From the NCBI GenBank assembly GCA_019787685.1, contig JAHNUO010000036.1, positions 186,001 to 250,000 of the forward strand: a stretch of 64,000 nucleotides of DNA, read 5' to 3'. Both the position numbers and the translations under genes were made by a program. This DNA comes from Chiua virens. Taxonomy: Eukaryota; Basidiomycota; Agaricomycetes; Boletales; Boletaceae. Position 1 is the stretch's first letter, and each line of letters starts with the position of its first letter. This document shows positions 46,851-58,081 of the stretch, one piece after another. The notes beneath the pieces were generated by a model that saw only the letters and a list, made by a program, of their open reading frames with translations, made no database searches and was not told the DNA's origin.

Positions 46851-47128
46851 TCGACGATAGCTCTGCTTCAGTTTTCTCCGGGAACCAGACCTTCAACGTT
46901 TCATTTCAACATCGAGCAGTGGCTGGCTGGCTTCTGGTGGCCACACAAGACATGGTGGGGAACATGTTTTACATGTGATCTCATTGCCTCGACGAATAGC
47001 TTTGCCTTAGTTTTCTCCGGGAACCAGACTTTCAACATTTCAACATCGAGCAGTGGCCAGCTGGCTTCTGGCAGCCACACGAGAACATGGTGGGGAACAT
47101 GGTTTACATGTGATCTTATTGCCTCCGT
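46851..47128. repeat. 138-bp tandem duplication
   Basis: Two copies starting at TCGACGATAGCTCTGC (46851) and TCGACGAATAGCTTTG (46989), sharing TTTTCTCCGGGAACCAGAC, ATCGAGCAGTGGC and ACATGGTGGGGAACATG. The second copy lacks a short CGTTTCATTT segment. The right end abuts a diverged hairpin, CCTCCGTCCAAGAAGGC (47126). Confidence 0.85.
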
Positions 47129-47427
47129 CCAAGAAGGCAATCTTACTTCATCCTACAGGGCAAAGAGATTCGTCTGTTAGAGTGTCGAATTGAACCTCTG
47201 CCAAAGAATGAACATGGACCGGAATGGAGTGCCACAGGAACACAGTTGGACTGGTGCATGCGGCATGCCAGTCGATCATTCCGTGTGGTAAGTCATGCTC
47301 AATGGGTCACATGTTTTGTGTTGGTGCCGCAGCTGTAGCACCGAGCTAGCATGGCTGTTCCACTGAACTGACAAGTGTTTCACATGTACTGAGGAAACCC
47401 AACTTGGGGTTCTGCAATGTTTTCTCC

Positions 47428-47685
47428 GTCCTGGACGGCGTTGGGCTTAGCAAAGTCACCGATTGCATCGCTTCCCTACCTCCACCCACCCTCCGTCCTA
47501 GACGGCGAGATCACTCCGCTCTCTCACAACATGGTAGCAATCTTCGTGGCCCACTGGTGTGTACAACTCCTCCGTCTGGGACGGCGACCATGCATATCAC
47601 GATTTCTACTGCTTGTATTGTGTTGTATACTGATCACGTGTCTCACAGCCTGTCAACGTGCTCGCCGTCTCGGACGGCAATGCAA
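47428..47685. repeat. Dispersed hairpin-motif array (four diverged copies)
   Basis: CCGTCCTGGACGGCG at about 47430, CCGTCCTAGACGGCG at about 47491, CCGTCTGGGACGGCG at about 47571 and CGCCGTCTCGGACGGC at about 47664. Spacing is 61, 80 and 93 bp. The sequence between them is not conserved, unlike in the tight arrays. Plus-strand frames across it are artefacts. Confidence 0.85.
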
Positions 47686-47774
47686 TGCAATCCTTTCAAA
47701 GATACTATTCGATCGAAATATCATACTTATCAAATATTTAAATTCACCTTGACGTAAGTGTCCCAGTATTTCCT

Positions 47775-50700
47775 TCAATCACTGGACTCTTCCTCCTCTT
47801 CTCGTTCTGCTCGTCCACCAAGCCTTAACGCTGTCAACTGCCTACCTAGAATTCGCTCCGCACTCTCTTCCCTGTCATCAACCGATTCTTCCTCTTCCTC
47901 GCGCTCCATAATTCGTCCACGATGCTCTCGAGCATGCCCTCGACCGTGACCAGGGAGCTGCCTCCCATCTAACCTTCCACCTGCAGGGCCTTCCTCATGC
48001 TCCACAGATCGTTGACGCTGACGATGAGCATGGCCTTCAGCACGACCAGCTTGCCTTCCAACTCCCCGATTGTCATTTGCTCCTGCACGGACTTGCATTT
48101 GCTCCTCTCCATCTTCTCGTACGTCATTCTCTTCTCTCGCAAGATCTCTTGGGGCGGGGCGAAGGTGAGGCCGTCCATATCTACGTTGTTGTGCTTTTGG
48201 GTTAAGAGCGATGTGCGGTCCACAAGGTGTTTCCCCCACAGGCAGCATTGTCCATTGTGCCGAGTAGTTCGCCCGAGTACACCACATCTTGTCACTTTGA
48301 GTGTATGGAATCCACAACATTGCGTCGAACGTTTTTTTGATGATTCCCCGCACTCGTACGAGTGATTGCGGGTTGAGGACATGTTGAAGTTCCAGCCACT
48401 GAGAATAATAACTGGCTTGTTTGAAGTTTTGCCCAATTGTGGCTGGTTGCTGTGCAGGAAACATCCTGTCGAAGTGTTTCGTCCATTCTGTGCCCGTGCA
48501 GAATTTATATTGAGCAGCTGTGAAAGGAAGAGCGAGTGTTTGATACAATGCTTCTGTGCCTTCTTCCGTTCGCATGTCCTTCGGAATGTTTGTCCATGAG
48601 CCCTCACGTGCGGACTTATGATTCGGTGCTTGTAGCAGGATGTCCAAGAAGAATTGCTCTAGCAATTTTTGAATTTGCACAGACAACGCTTGCACGCCAT
48701 CATTTCCTTGATTCTCGATCACCTGAAGTCTGTTTCCCCCTCCAAATTCCATGAAATGGTCAACGTCTTCTCCTCTCATTTGATGTGGGGGTCGCATTCG
48801 GATATGGTTTAGCCTGTCGGCTTCAATTCGAGGAAGGGGGCGATCATCATCTCGTATGTCGTCTGCACGAAGTGTTTGCTGTCCACTGCGGTTGTCGCTG
48901 CGCTCTGCATTAGACCTGGTCTTAGTCCGTCTGACGCCAGCTGTCCCCATAGCGGCCCGCAAGTCTTGTAGAGAAATCCTGAATGCACCTAAGATCACAT
49001 CCTCCGAGAACGATTTGTGATACGGCAGACGGTACGTTCCGTTTCGATCGACCACGATGTCACATATGAAATAAAGACCAGCATTGTACATCAGCGGGAT
49101 TCGATCTTCAGGTTCGGCCGTGTCTTCATCATACATTCTATAATCCAACGGGATTTCCTGGCATGCCTTCTCAGCTAGCTCTGTGAATCGAGTCTCTGGG
49201 GTGTGAAACAGGCCATTAAGAAGCCATATCACCACGCCTCCTAGGACAAGAGCACATTCTGTCTGCCTGTCTCGTACTGAACTGTCCCGAAGATTGTTCA
49301 TTACTGCAAACATGGCAGCGACACGATACCACTTGAAATACCTTCAAACATTCATTTGTCAGACTCCTGCAACCCATGAGTGATGACTACAACTGAGTAC
49401 GTACCACCAGTTCCGTGATGGGATCGCCAATAGACATCTTCGAAGAGTTCGTATCGGAAAGTTCGTCAAAGCATCCAGTGCGTCACAGAGCCGGACACGG
49501 ACTTCAACGCGAGCACAACCATCTTGACTTTGATTTTCATCTTCATCATCATTGACGCATTCACTGAGCATTATGCTGATGGTCTCCATATCCTTGACAA
49601 GTCGATCCAATGATTGTATACTGAGGAGGGTCTTGGGATCACTGAGGTTGTTGAAGAGACCTTTGTGTTGTTGGTATGCCATAGTCTTCTCCGTCAGATA
49701 GGCTTGAATGTAGGTCACATTGTCTCTTCTTCCTTTAGAGCCAGGTGAGCAGCGAAATCCAGACACTTCTTCGAGATGCATCGTCCTGTCGAGGGTAAAG
49801 CCACTACTGTTTTCCACCACAGTCTTGATTATGCCGGCTTCTAGGCTAGGAAGACAATGGCCTAGTAGTGTCTTGTGACCTGAAGTTTTCCATGTGACAA
49901 CATGCCCCGGTAAGCCTAGTTCCAAGGCGACATCTATTTGCCAGTCTTCTTGATCGACTTGATCCATGTCAAGGACCTGGGTCAGATCCTCTAGTGCTCC
50001 CACTTTGTCTGGTTCACTATTAGGATCATGGGCTGTTGCTCCTTTCCAGCCTCGTAGCTCGTGGACAAAATATGCATCCCTGAACTCTGGTCGTAGCTGT
50101 CCTAACTTCTCTAGATATCGTCGCCCAAATTCTTGAAGTCTATGAGCTGGAACATCAAGAGATCCTGGATGAATCTGGCCCTTTCTGTCTCTGTACAGAA
50201 TAAGGGCAGACTCATAGCTGGTGGGCCAGTGAGTAGCCATGTTTGACAACATGTCAATCACAAGAGGTCGCAAACAGGAGTTGTAAATCAGTGCCAGGTC
50301 TTGAGATGAAACAAGTCTGGATTCCCTGGCATACATGTGTGGCAGAAAAACCCTAACCACTGCTCTGGTTGTCACTTTTGCAAATGCAAAGTTTGGAATG
50401 GTATGCAAGGCAGCAAGACGTGTTTCTCTCTGAGTGAAAACATTAGAATGACTCAACAGATAGATATGCTTCACTCACACCAATGTATGCAGGTCCTCTG
50501 ATATGATTTGGATGTGTCAGAGTATCTCTGAATGGGGGAACAGGAGTGAGGGCAAGGTGCACAGAATATGGTAAATCTTTGCTGATCCCAATCAGTGAAT
50601 CATAGTCCCTGGTAAGATGATATGCAGCAGGTTCCTGGATATCTTGAGAAACATTGATGGTAACATGATGAGCGCTGTTCTTCCGTGAAGTACGTCCTGC

Positions 50701-50865
50701 AAGATTGAACTTGATGAATGCCTTCGCAGCAGCAAGGTCTTCCTGTTCAGTGAGATCCTCTGCTTGCATCTTGGTGTATAAGGCCTGTGATTTGGAAACA
50801 AACTGTAAGAAACTAAGCTGAATGCCTTGCTCTTCACGATCATCAGGATAAGGACGGGCTGCCAT
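47775..50865 (-). CDS. Three-exon gene, 992-aa protein of unknown function
   Basis: Exons on the minus strand: 50865-50479, 50429-49405, 49341-47775. Introns are 50 and 63 bp (GTGAGT...CAG; GTACGT...AAG). All phases fit, with ATG start MAARPYPDDREEQG and no internal stop. Features: a well-folded-looking first 650 residues (PTSYESALILYRDRKGQIHP, FVHELRGWKGATAHDPNSEP, QIDVALELGLPGHVVTWKTS, EEVSGFRCSPGS). Then a helical part (FFLDILLQAP) and a basic/acidic low-complexity tail (RGHAREHRGRIMEREEEEES). No catalytic motif or signal peptide is recognised. I recall similar hypothetical proteins as a repeated family in mushrooms but cannot name it. Intactness beside so much decay suggests either recent duplication or selection. 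Confidence 0.72.
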
Positions 50866-50879
50866 TTGAACAAGGATTT

Positions 50880-51400
50880 GGATAGCTGGTAGTTGACTGA
50901 AGAATTAGACTAGTGGGTTGAGCAAGGTGGGTGGGGGAAGGAAGGGAATGAAAGACTATCAGTCTATGATGTCTGTACTATATAACTAACTTTTGGATGA
51001 AGTAATAAAAATAAAAAAGCTTATAAAGCCTTACTAGCCTGAAATGGCCATTATATACCTTAATTGGTTGATGATTTGGTAAGTTAAGGTTCAATTGAAT
51101 TTTCAAGGGTGATCTTAGTTCATCATATTACTTTCCAATAATCAATGATACAAATTCTCAATATAAAGATTATAGTTTCAAAAATACATCTAGTCACTTT
51201 ATATTGCAAGATTGTGTTTAATATTTATAATAATAATAAATTGTTGGAAATGTACAAGGAGGTTGAGATGGTTAATGTTTATTATAATTGTAATTGTCAT
51301 TATTGTCCTTGTAATCCATAACTAGAATGAACTTGATTAATAGATATATGTGCAAATGAATATTGCAGCATTGTAACTATGTTTAAACACCTTTCTATCT
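50880..51400. other. AT-rich upstream region of the 992-aa gene
   Basis: Strong drop in GC compared with the DNA to the left, and no coding frame. It probably holds the promoter of the minus-strand gene at its left end, but no specific element was identified. Confidence 0.5.
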
Positions 51401-51800
51401 TGGAATGCAAGCTAAAATACCATTGAGATGCATAGCTACAACCATGTTATATATAGTGCAGCATGACTTTTTGGTTGGTGAGGAACTGACATGCAACCTA
51501 GTAGATACAACTTTCCATCCTGAAAAAAGAGCTAGCATGAAGGTTGATGCATAATCAAAACATTGCCCATTGCATATGACTCTCTGTCCTGGAGGGTGAG
51601 CTAGCATAAGGATTCACATACAGTATAGCCATAGGACAGTCTAGTACAAGCTTGCTGTTCTAGAAGGTGAGTTGCCATGAAAGCTCATATATAACCAAAA
51701 CATGGCCTTGTTACCCACAACTCGCCGTCCTGGAAGGCGAGCTGGTATGGGGACCCGTGCATAGCCACAAGATGTCCTGGTTAAGCTTACCATTCTAGTA
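51400..51800. repeat. Diverged hairpin-motif repeat, unit about 65-75 bp
   Basis: Successive imperfect copies: TCTATCTTGGAATG, TTTCCATCCTGAAAAAAGAG, CTCTCTGTCCTGGAGGGTGAG, TTGCTGTTCTAGAAGGTGAG and ACTCGCCGTCCTGGAAGGCGAG (about 51720). Each is followed by CTrGyATGA/G. Same plan as the other hairpin arrays but more decayed. Confidence 0.7.
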
Positions 51801-51929
51801 CATATTTATGAGACTCACTAGGGTCTATTTTTCATCAATCCTAGCTATGTCCAACACAAAATTGAAGTTTTGTATATGGAAAGCCCCTGGCTAGTAGGAC
51901 TACTAGTGTACAGTCATACAAGCCTTTGT

Positions 51930-52360
51930 ATACGCATGGCCTTCCAGGAAGGCCACCTTGCATTGGCATGGTATTGCACAGTCACGCATGACTCTGTGTG
52001 TACATGGCCTTCCAGGACAGCCATTTGTACTAGCATGTTATTGCATACATGATTCAGTGTATGCATTGGCCTTCTAGGACAGCCATCTTGCATTGGCATG
52101 GTGTTGCACAGCCACACATGACTCTGTATGTGTATGGCCTTCCAGGACGGCCATCTTGCACTGGCATGGTGTTGCACAGCCACACATGACTTGTGTGTGC
52201 ATGGCCTTCCAGGAAGGCCATCTGTACTAGCATGTTATTGCATACATGATTCTATATGTATATGGCCTTCCAGGAAGGCCACCTTGCACGGGCATGGTAT
52301 TGCACAGCCACATATGACTCTGTGTATGCATGGCCTTCCTAGAAGGCCATCTGTAGCATG
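51930..52360. repeat. Minisatellite, unit about 66 bp, with hairpin GGCCTTCCAGGAAGGCC
   Basis: Seven copies of GGCCTTCCAGGAAGGCC or variants (GGACAGCC, GGACGGCC) at about 51938, 52006, 52068, 52137, 52203, 52263 and 52331. Each has TTGCATTGGCATGGTATTGC and CACATGACTCTGTGT between hairpins. Frames on both strands are repeat artefacts. Confidence 0.92.
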
Positions 52361-52436
52361 TTATTGTATAGATGATTCTACACTATTTGTTGTTTAGGGC
52401 AGGCTTGAGTGATACATGATGAGTAGAAGTGTAGTA

Positions 52437-52625
52437 AAAAGTGCACAAAAAGTGGTAGCAAAAGTGTAGTCAAAGTGTAGACCAAGAGTGTAGTAGAAGT
52501 GTACCAAAAGTGTAGTAAAAGTGTGGTCAGTCAAGAGTGTAGTTAGTCAAGCCAAAGTGTACCAAAAAGTGTAGTTAGTCAAGATAGTCAAGAGTGTAGT
52601 GAAAGTGTACCAAAAGTGTAGTCAG
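52437..52625. repeat. Short-unit satellite (AAAGTGTAGT)n
   Basis: Irregular repeats of AAAAGTGTAGT and AAGTGTACCA with interspersed AGTCAAG. Unit length varies from 8 to 17 bp. Confidence 0.85.
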
Positions 52626-52679
52626 TTATGAGCACATTTTACACTCCCTATCCTTATGTGTCATGGACTCCGATAGTGC

Positions 52680-53135
52680 ACTCCGTCCCTGTCCCCGTTG
52701 CCTTTTCGGGCCCTGTCCCTGTCGCTTGTGAGTCGCGATCCCCGTCCCTGCCCTTGCCGTCGCTTCCAAACCATGCTCAAACCCCAATCGTCCCTGTTGC
52801 GCCACCATTTTGACTCGCTCTCCATCCCTGTCCCTGTCCTGTCCCCGTCGTGGTCCCTATCCCCGTCCCCGTCCCTGTCCCTGTCCCATCCCCGTTGTGG
52901 TCCCCGTCCTTGTTCCCGTTGCAGTCCCCGTTGCAGTCCCTGTCCTCGTCCCTGTCCTCGTCCTTGTTCTCAATGGGAGCCTGCCAACCCGCCATTTCAA
53001 CTTGCAGTCCATCCCATCACAGTTCCTGTCCTCAGGTCTCCATCCCTGTCACAGTCCCCGTCCCCGTTGTTGTCCCCATCCTTGTTCCCGTCATGATCCC
53101 CGTCCCCGTCCCCACCATGGTTCCCGTCGTGTGCC
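52680..53135. repeat. Pyrimidine-rich (GTCCCC/GTCCCT)n microsatellite
   Basis: Mostly GTCCCy hexamers with interruptions. The minus strand is therefore GGGGAC-rich and could form G-quadruplexes. Open frames on both strands (Pro/Val/Ser- or Asp/Gly-rich) are composition artefacts. Confidence 0.88.
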
Positions 53136-53139
53136 CTGA

Positions 53140-53900
53140 CCTGTCTTGGTCATGTGTGTGAAACCCATCTTAGGTTAGGTTAGTTTAATCCAAACCAACT
53201 AGGCCAGTGTGTCTAGGATGAGTGAAATAGAGCGACAGGTTAAGGGAACCACCCTTTACCTCCCTGTTTCGTTAGGTACTCATCAGGCTCTATTCTTGAT
53301 AGTATATTTGAACATGTAGACTCACGGGGGTTTATATACCTTTAGACCCGTGATTTCGGCAACTTGCGGGATAAGCTGATTCGACGATAAGACACAACGG
53401 GACGGACCTCAAAACCTAAGAATATTCCAGTAGATCCGCTCTATCTCCTGTGCCCCTGACTGCGTTTTTAATACCCGCTATCTTGATAACGGTGACAGTT
53501 GATTCCCGTCTATTGACAGCGAACCTTATCGGAGATTGATGAAACTCTATGTGACATGAGTTCCCCGTTGCGTGAGAAACAAACCCTAAGAGCCCTAAAA
53601 TTAAAATTAAACCAAAACCTTGTGTGACGTGAGAACGCCGCTCCGTGAGAGAGTTCCCATGAGATCTGACAGCGTGAGAGAACAGATCGATCATCCCGAT
53701 ATGGGTGGCTATAAATATTACATTAGTAAGCCGGGGAACTCCGGTACCTGGCACGTGACTACCGGGCCGGTGGGAGTAATGGTTAGACGCGGGCCGTAGG
53801 CCCGCTAGGGGTTTGTCCTAATTGGTTAACAAGTTAGGGTTGATAGGATTTTGTAGGATGGACTTCGGGTGGACATGGCTGCTGAAATTCCCAACCATAA
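53140..53900. other. Intergenic between two satellites, nothing firmly recognised
   Basis: It contains GGGGGTTTATATACC near 53326 and GGCTATAAATATTACATT near 53707, which are TATA-like, so LTR remnants are possible. Terminal repeats were not found. Confidence 0.4.
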
Positions 53901-54119
53901 TCTAGGGTTAGAACTGAGACTGAGAGGTAGAGTGGGTTCTACTTATAGAGTGAGTATGAATGGCATCTAATGGCAGAATGGGTATACAATGGCAGAGTGG
54001 GTGTAAATGGGGTCCAGTAGCAGAGCAGGGGTTAGCAGAGCAGATGTAAATCAGATCTAATGATAGAGTGAGCATCAATGGGTGGGATTTAGGTTGTCAG
54101 TGGAAGAATGTTGTGAATG

Positions 54120-56215
54120 TTCTGTGGCAGAATGGGTGTGAATGGGGTCCATTGCCAGTGTGAGTGGGAACTGCCTGCTGAGTGGGTATGAATGGGGTCC
54201 ATTGCCAGAGTGAGTGGGAACTGCCTGCTAAGTGGGTGTGAATGGGGTCCACTGCCAGAGTGAGTGGGGACTGCCTCCTGAGTAGGTGTGAATGGGGTCC
54301 ACTGCCAGAGTGGGTGTGAATGGGGTCTATTGCCAGAGTGAGTGGGAACTGCTTGCTGAGTCGGTGTGAATGGGGTCCACTGCCAGAGTGAGTGGGAACT
54401 GCCTGCTGGGTGGGTGTGAATGGGGTCCATTGCCAGAGTAAGTGGGGACTCCCTCCTGAGTGGGTGTGAATGGGGTCCATTGCCAGAGTGAGTGGGAATT
54501 GCCTGCTGAGTGGGTGTAAATGGGGTCCACTGCCAGAGTGGGTGTGCATGGGGTCCATTGCCAGAGTGAGTGGGGACTCCCTCCTAAGTGGGTGTGAATG
54601 GGGTCCATTGCCAGAGTGAGTGGGGACTGCCTCCTGAGTGGGTGTGAATGGGGTCCATTGCCAGAGTGAGTGGGAACTGCCTGCTGAGTGGGTGTAAATG
54701 GGGCCCACTGCCAGAGTGGGTATGCATGGGGTCCATTGCCAGAGTGAGTGGGGACTGCCTCCTAAGTGGGTGTGAATGGGGTCCATTGCCAGAGTGAGTG
54801 GGGACTGCCTCCTGAGTGGGTGTGAATGGGGTCCATTGCCAGAGTGACTGGGAACTGCCTGCTGAGTGGGTGTAAATGGGGTCCACTGCCAGAGTGGGTA
54901 TGCATGGGGTCCATTGCCAGAGTGAGTGGGGACTCCCTCCTAAGTGGGTGTGAATGGGGTCCATTGCCAGAGTGAGTGGGGACTGCCTCCTGAGTGGGTG
55001 TGAATGGGGTCCATTGCCAGAGTGAGTGGGAACTGCCTGCTGAGTGGGTGTAAATGGGGTCCACTGCCAGAGTGGGTGTGCATGGGGTCCATTGCCAGAG
55101 TGAGTGGGGACTGCCTCCTAAGTGGGTGTGAATGGGGTCCATTGCCAGAGTGAGTGGGGACTCCCTCCTAAGTGGGTGTGAATGGGGTCCATTGCCAGAG
55201 TGAGTGGGGACTGCCTCCTGAGTGGGTGTGAATGGGGTCCATTGCCAGAGTGAGTGGGAACTGCCTGCTGAGTGGGTGTAAATGGGGTCCACTGCCAGAG
55301 TGGGTGTGCATGGGGTGCATTGCCAGAGTGAGTGGGGACTCCCTCCTAAGTGGGTGTGAATGGGGTCCATTGCCAGAGTGACTGGGAACTGCCTGCTGAG
55401 TGGGTGTAAATGGGGTCCACTGCCAGAGTGGGTATGCATGGGGTCCATTGCCAGAGTGAGTGGGGACTGCCTCCTAAGTGGGTGTGAATGGGGTCCATTG
55501 CCAGAGTGAGTGGTGACTGCCTCCTGAGTGGGTGTGAATGGGGTCCATTGCCAGAGTGAGTGGGGACTGCCTCCTGAGTGGGTGTGAATGGGGTCCATTG
55601 CCAGAGTGAGTGGGGACTGCCTCCTGAGTGGGTGTGAATGGGGTCCATTGCCAGAGTGAGTGGGAACTGCCTGCTGAGTGGGTGTAAATGGGGTCCACTG
55701 CCAGAGTGGGTGTGCATGGGGTCCATTGCCAGAGTGAGTGGGGACTGCCTCCTAAGTGGGTGTGAATGGGGTCCATTGCCAGAGTGAGTGGGGACTGCCT
55801 CCTGAGTGGGTGTGCATGGGGTCCATTGCCAGAGTGAGTGGGGACTCCCTCCTGAGTGGGTGTGAATGGGGTCCATTGCCAGAGTGACTGGGAACTGCCT
55901 GCTGAGTGGGTGTAAATGGGGTCCACTGCCAGAGTGGGTATGCATGGGGTCCATTGCCAGAGTGAGTGGGGACTGCCTCCTAAGTGGGTGTGAATGGGGT
56001 CCATTGCCAGAGTGAGTGGGGACTGCCTCCTGAGTGGGTGTGAATGGGGTCCATTGCCAGAGTAAGTGGGGACTCCCTCCTGAGTGGGTGTGAATGGGGT
56101 CCATTGCCAGAGTGGATGTGCATGGGGTCCATTGCCAGAGTGACTGGGAACTGCCTCCTGAGTGGGTGTGAATGGGGTCCATTGCCAGAGTGAGTGGAGA
56201 TTGCCTCCTGAGTGG
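54120..56215. repeat. Satellite, mixed 50-bp and 30-bp units, about 2.1 kb
   Basis: The main unit is 50 bp (GTGGGTGTGAATGGGGTCCA, TTGCCAGAGT, GAGTGGGGACTGCCTCCTGA). Some units stop after GCCAGAGT, giving a 30-bp unit, and are marked by GTAAATGGGG or GTATGCATGG. The order 30+50+50+50 recurs several times, a higher-order unit of about 180 bp. A looser version runs from about 53930 to 54100. As 50 is not a multiple of three, all three minus-strand frames remain open over long stretches. Confidence 0.96.
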
Positions 56216-57760
56216 GTTGAAGATGGAGCTGGTGTCAACATGTGTGTTCATTACTACAATCATTAAATTCTTGGTTTTTCATCTTACTTATGCTATGTCT
56301 TTAATTACTTATGTTTACTTATTTGTTATCAATCTTCCTCTTATCTTTAAGTATATAAATTTTAAATACTTTATCTTGTAATCTTAGGTCTGACTATTGT
56401 TTTTCTTGTGGGTTAGTATTGCAGTTACCAATTTCTCATTTTTATCTTTGTACTTATCCCATTCATTTTCTACAAGGTTCAAACCTCTAATCTGCAAATT
56501 CAACAAAGCCCTAAAAATAAGGATATACCACATCAGTTGAAGCCGAATATTCCAATCCCTTTGACTAACTTTGACAACTTCTAACATTCTTTTAGTTGAC
56601 TTTCCCCCTTGACATAACTTTAAAACATATACATATTACAGGTCTTCACAATTTAAATAAATGTGTGATTTATTAATGCGTTGTCTATAATTTCATATTT
56701 TTAATACTACAGCTCTATTGTCAAACTTCTGTATGTATGAGTTTTTAAAGAAATGTTGATGATACTATCTAGATATTTTCTATCAAGGAGACAATTAATC
56801 TTATAACACATTAGAGTCAAAAATATACTAATTTCAGTAGAAATTACCTACATGGGACACAAGTCTTGTACAATGCAAGTTAGTAAACCTTGTTCTAAAT
56901 AAACTACAATATATGGTATAAGATGATATATTATATGACAATAATGGCTATCTGTACAATGATTTCACCATGCATGATTTCAAAAATAGCTTCAAGTGTT
57001 GTATGAAACAATGTTTTTTGAAAAGTTTAAACCTTCCTGCTTAATTTTGGTGCACAATCAACTGATATTGATCATAAGATACATAAATAAGAAAACATTA
57101 TATGTTTCAAACAAAATATTTTTACATTTTAAAATGGCAAAGAAATCCAACAATAAAACATCTTGCCTATAATTGTAATGCTTATTATTGCCAATGGTTG
57201 TTGAGTTTGTTGTTTTATCCCTATCAAAAACCTATAAAACATGCATTTCTAGACTTATCTGGATTCCTAGATAGTTTATACATTACCAAGTTTGATGTCA
57301 AGAAATTATAAGAAATCAACTTGTTCATTGTCACCATGCCCACTTTTGTATTATAAGATCATTGACTTATCATCAAATATCAAATCTAAAACAAGCCAGA
57401 AGAATGGCATACAATGAATAAACAAATAGCTCTGAGACATAGATGATATCTAGAAATAACTCATGTATATGAAATATGTCAATCCAAATCATAGATTAAT
57501 GTCACATGAATTTATATTGAACCAAATGCCATTCACACAAGATGACCCAAATGAGATCAAATTTCTTCAGATATGTATGAACTGATTAACTGAGGAGAAA
57601 CATTAACAGCTATGCATACTGTAACTCAATTAGAGTAATAATGCACTGCACAATCTACTCCAAAACAAAAAATGAACCTACAGATGGATGTAATGGTCAC
57701 CATGCAGTATAAACATTGGCACAATGAGTGATAACAACTCTAAAGCTCTCTGTGCTATAG
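56216..57760. other. AT-rich region, no gene recognised
   Basis: Low GC; the frames 56172-56381, 56384-56587 and 57102-57311 have no motif and show no intron or codon pattern. It may be old repeat material. Confidence 0.5.
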
Positions 57761-57764
57761 CCAG

Positions 57765-57960
57765 TAGTGTTTAAAAGTCTGGTCTGGTCTAGTTTTCCAT
57801 GGTCCAAATAAGGCAACTGGTCCAAGACTGGTCCTAAAATGGTCCTGGACCCTTGCAACCACAACTGGACTGAAAAAACCTGTCCAAAATGGTCTTTTGA
57901 TTAGTTGCAACCAGTTGTGACTGGTTTTGTGCAAAACCAGTCTTTTGACCCCTTTCCCAT
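57765..57960. repeat. TGGTC-rich segment, possible MITE
   Basis: Dense CTGGTC, TGGTCC, CCAGTC and GACTGGT strings on the plus strand. Partial self-complementarity (CAACTGGTCCAAGACTGG against CCAGTTGTGACTGG). The minus-strand frame here is an artefact. No clear terminal repeats were defined. Confidence 0.5.
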
Positions 57961-58081
57961 GGGAACCAAGATTCACCATAGTAGAATGAAATATACTATG
58001 GACTCTTGGCTATCTACTGACCCTTAGATCATAATCTTTGGATTACAGGATCAAACAATATGGCCATATCTGGGATGCATG

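Noticed and set aside
52626..53161. Several Pro/Val/Ser-rich and Asp/Gly-rich ORFs
   Set aside because: Translations of a (GTCCCC/GTCCCT) microsatellite in different frames.
53168..53186. TTAGGTTAGGTTAG telomere-like stretch
   Set aside because: Only about two and a half repeats of a non-TTAGGG unit; chance is likely.
53210..53780. Possible solo LTR with TATA-like boxes
   Set aside because: No terminal TG...CA pair, target duplication or second copy could be found.
54097..56263. Long repetitive ORFs (up to 305 codons) in the 50-bp satellite
   Set aside because: Open in three frames at once because the unit lacks stops; no splice or codon evidence for a real protein.
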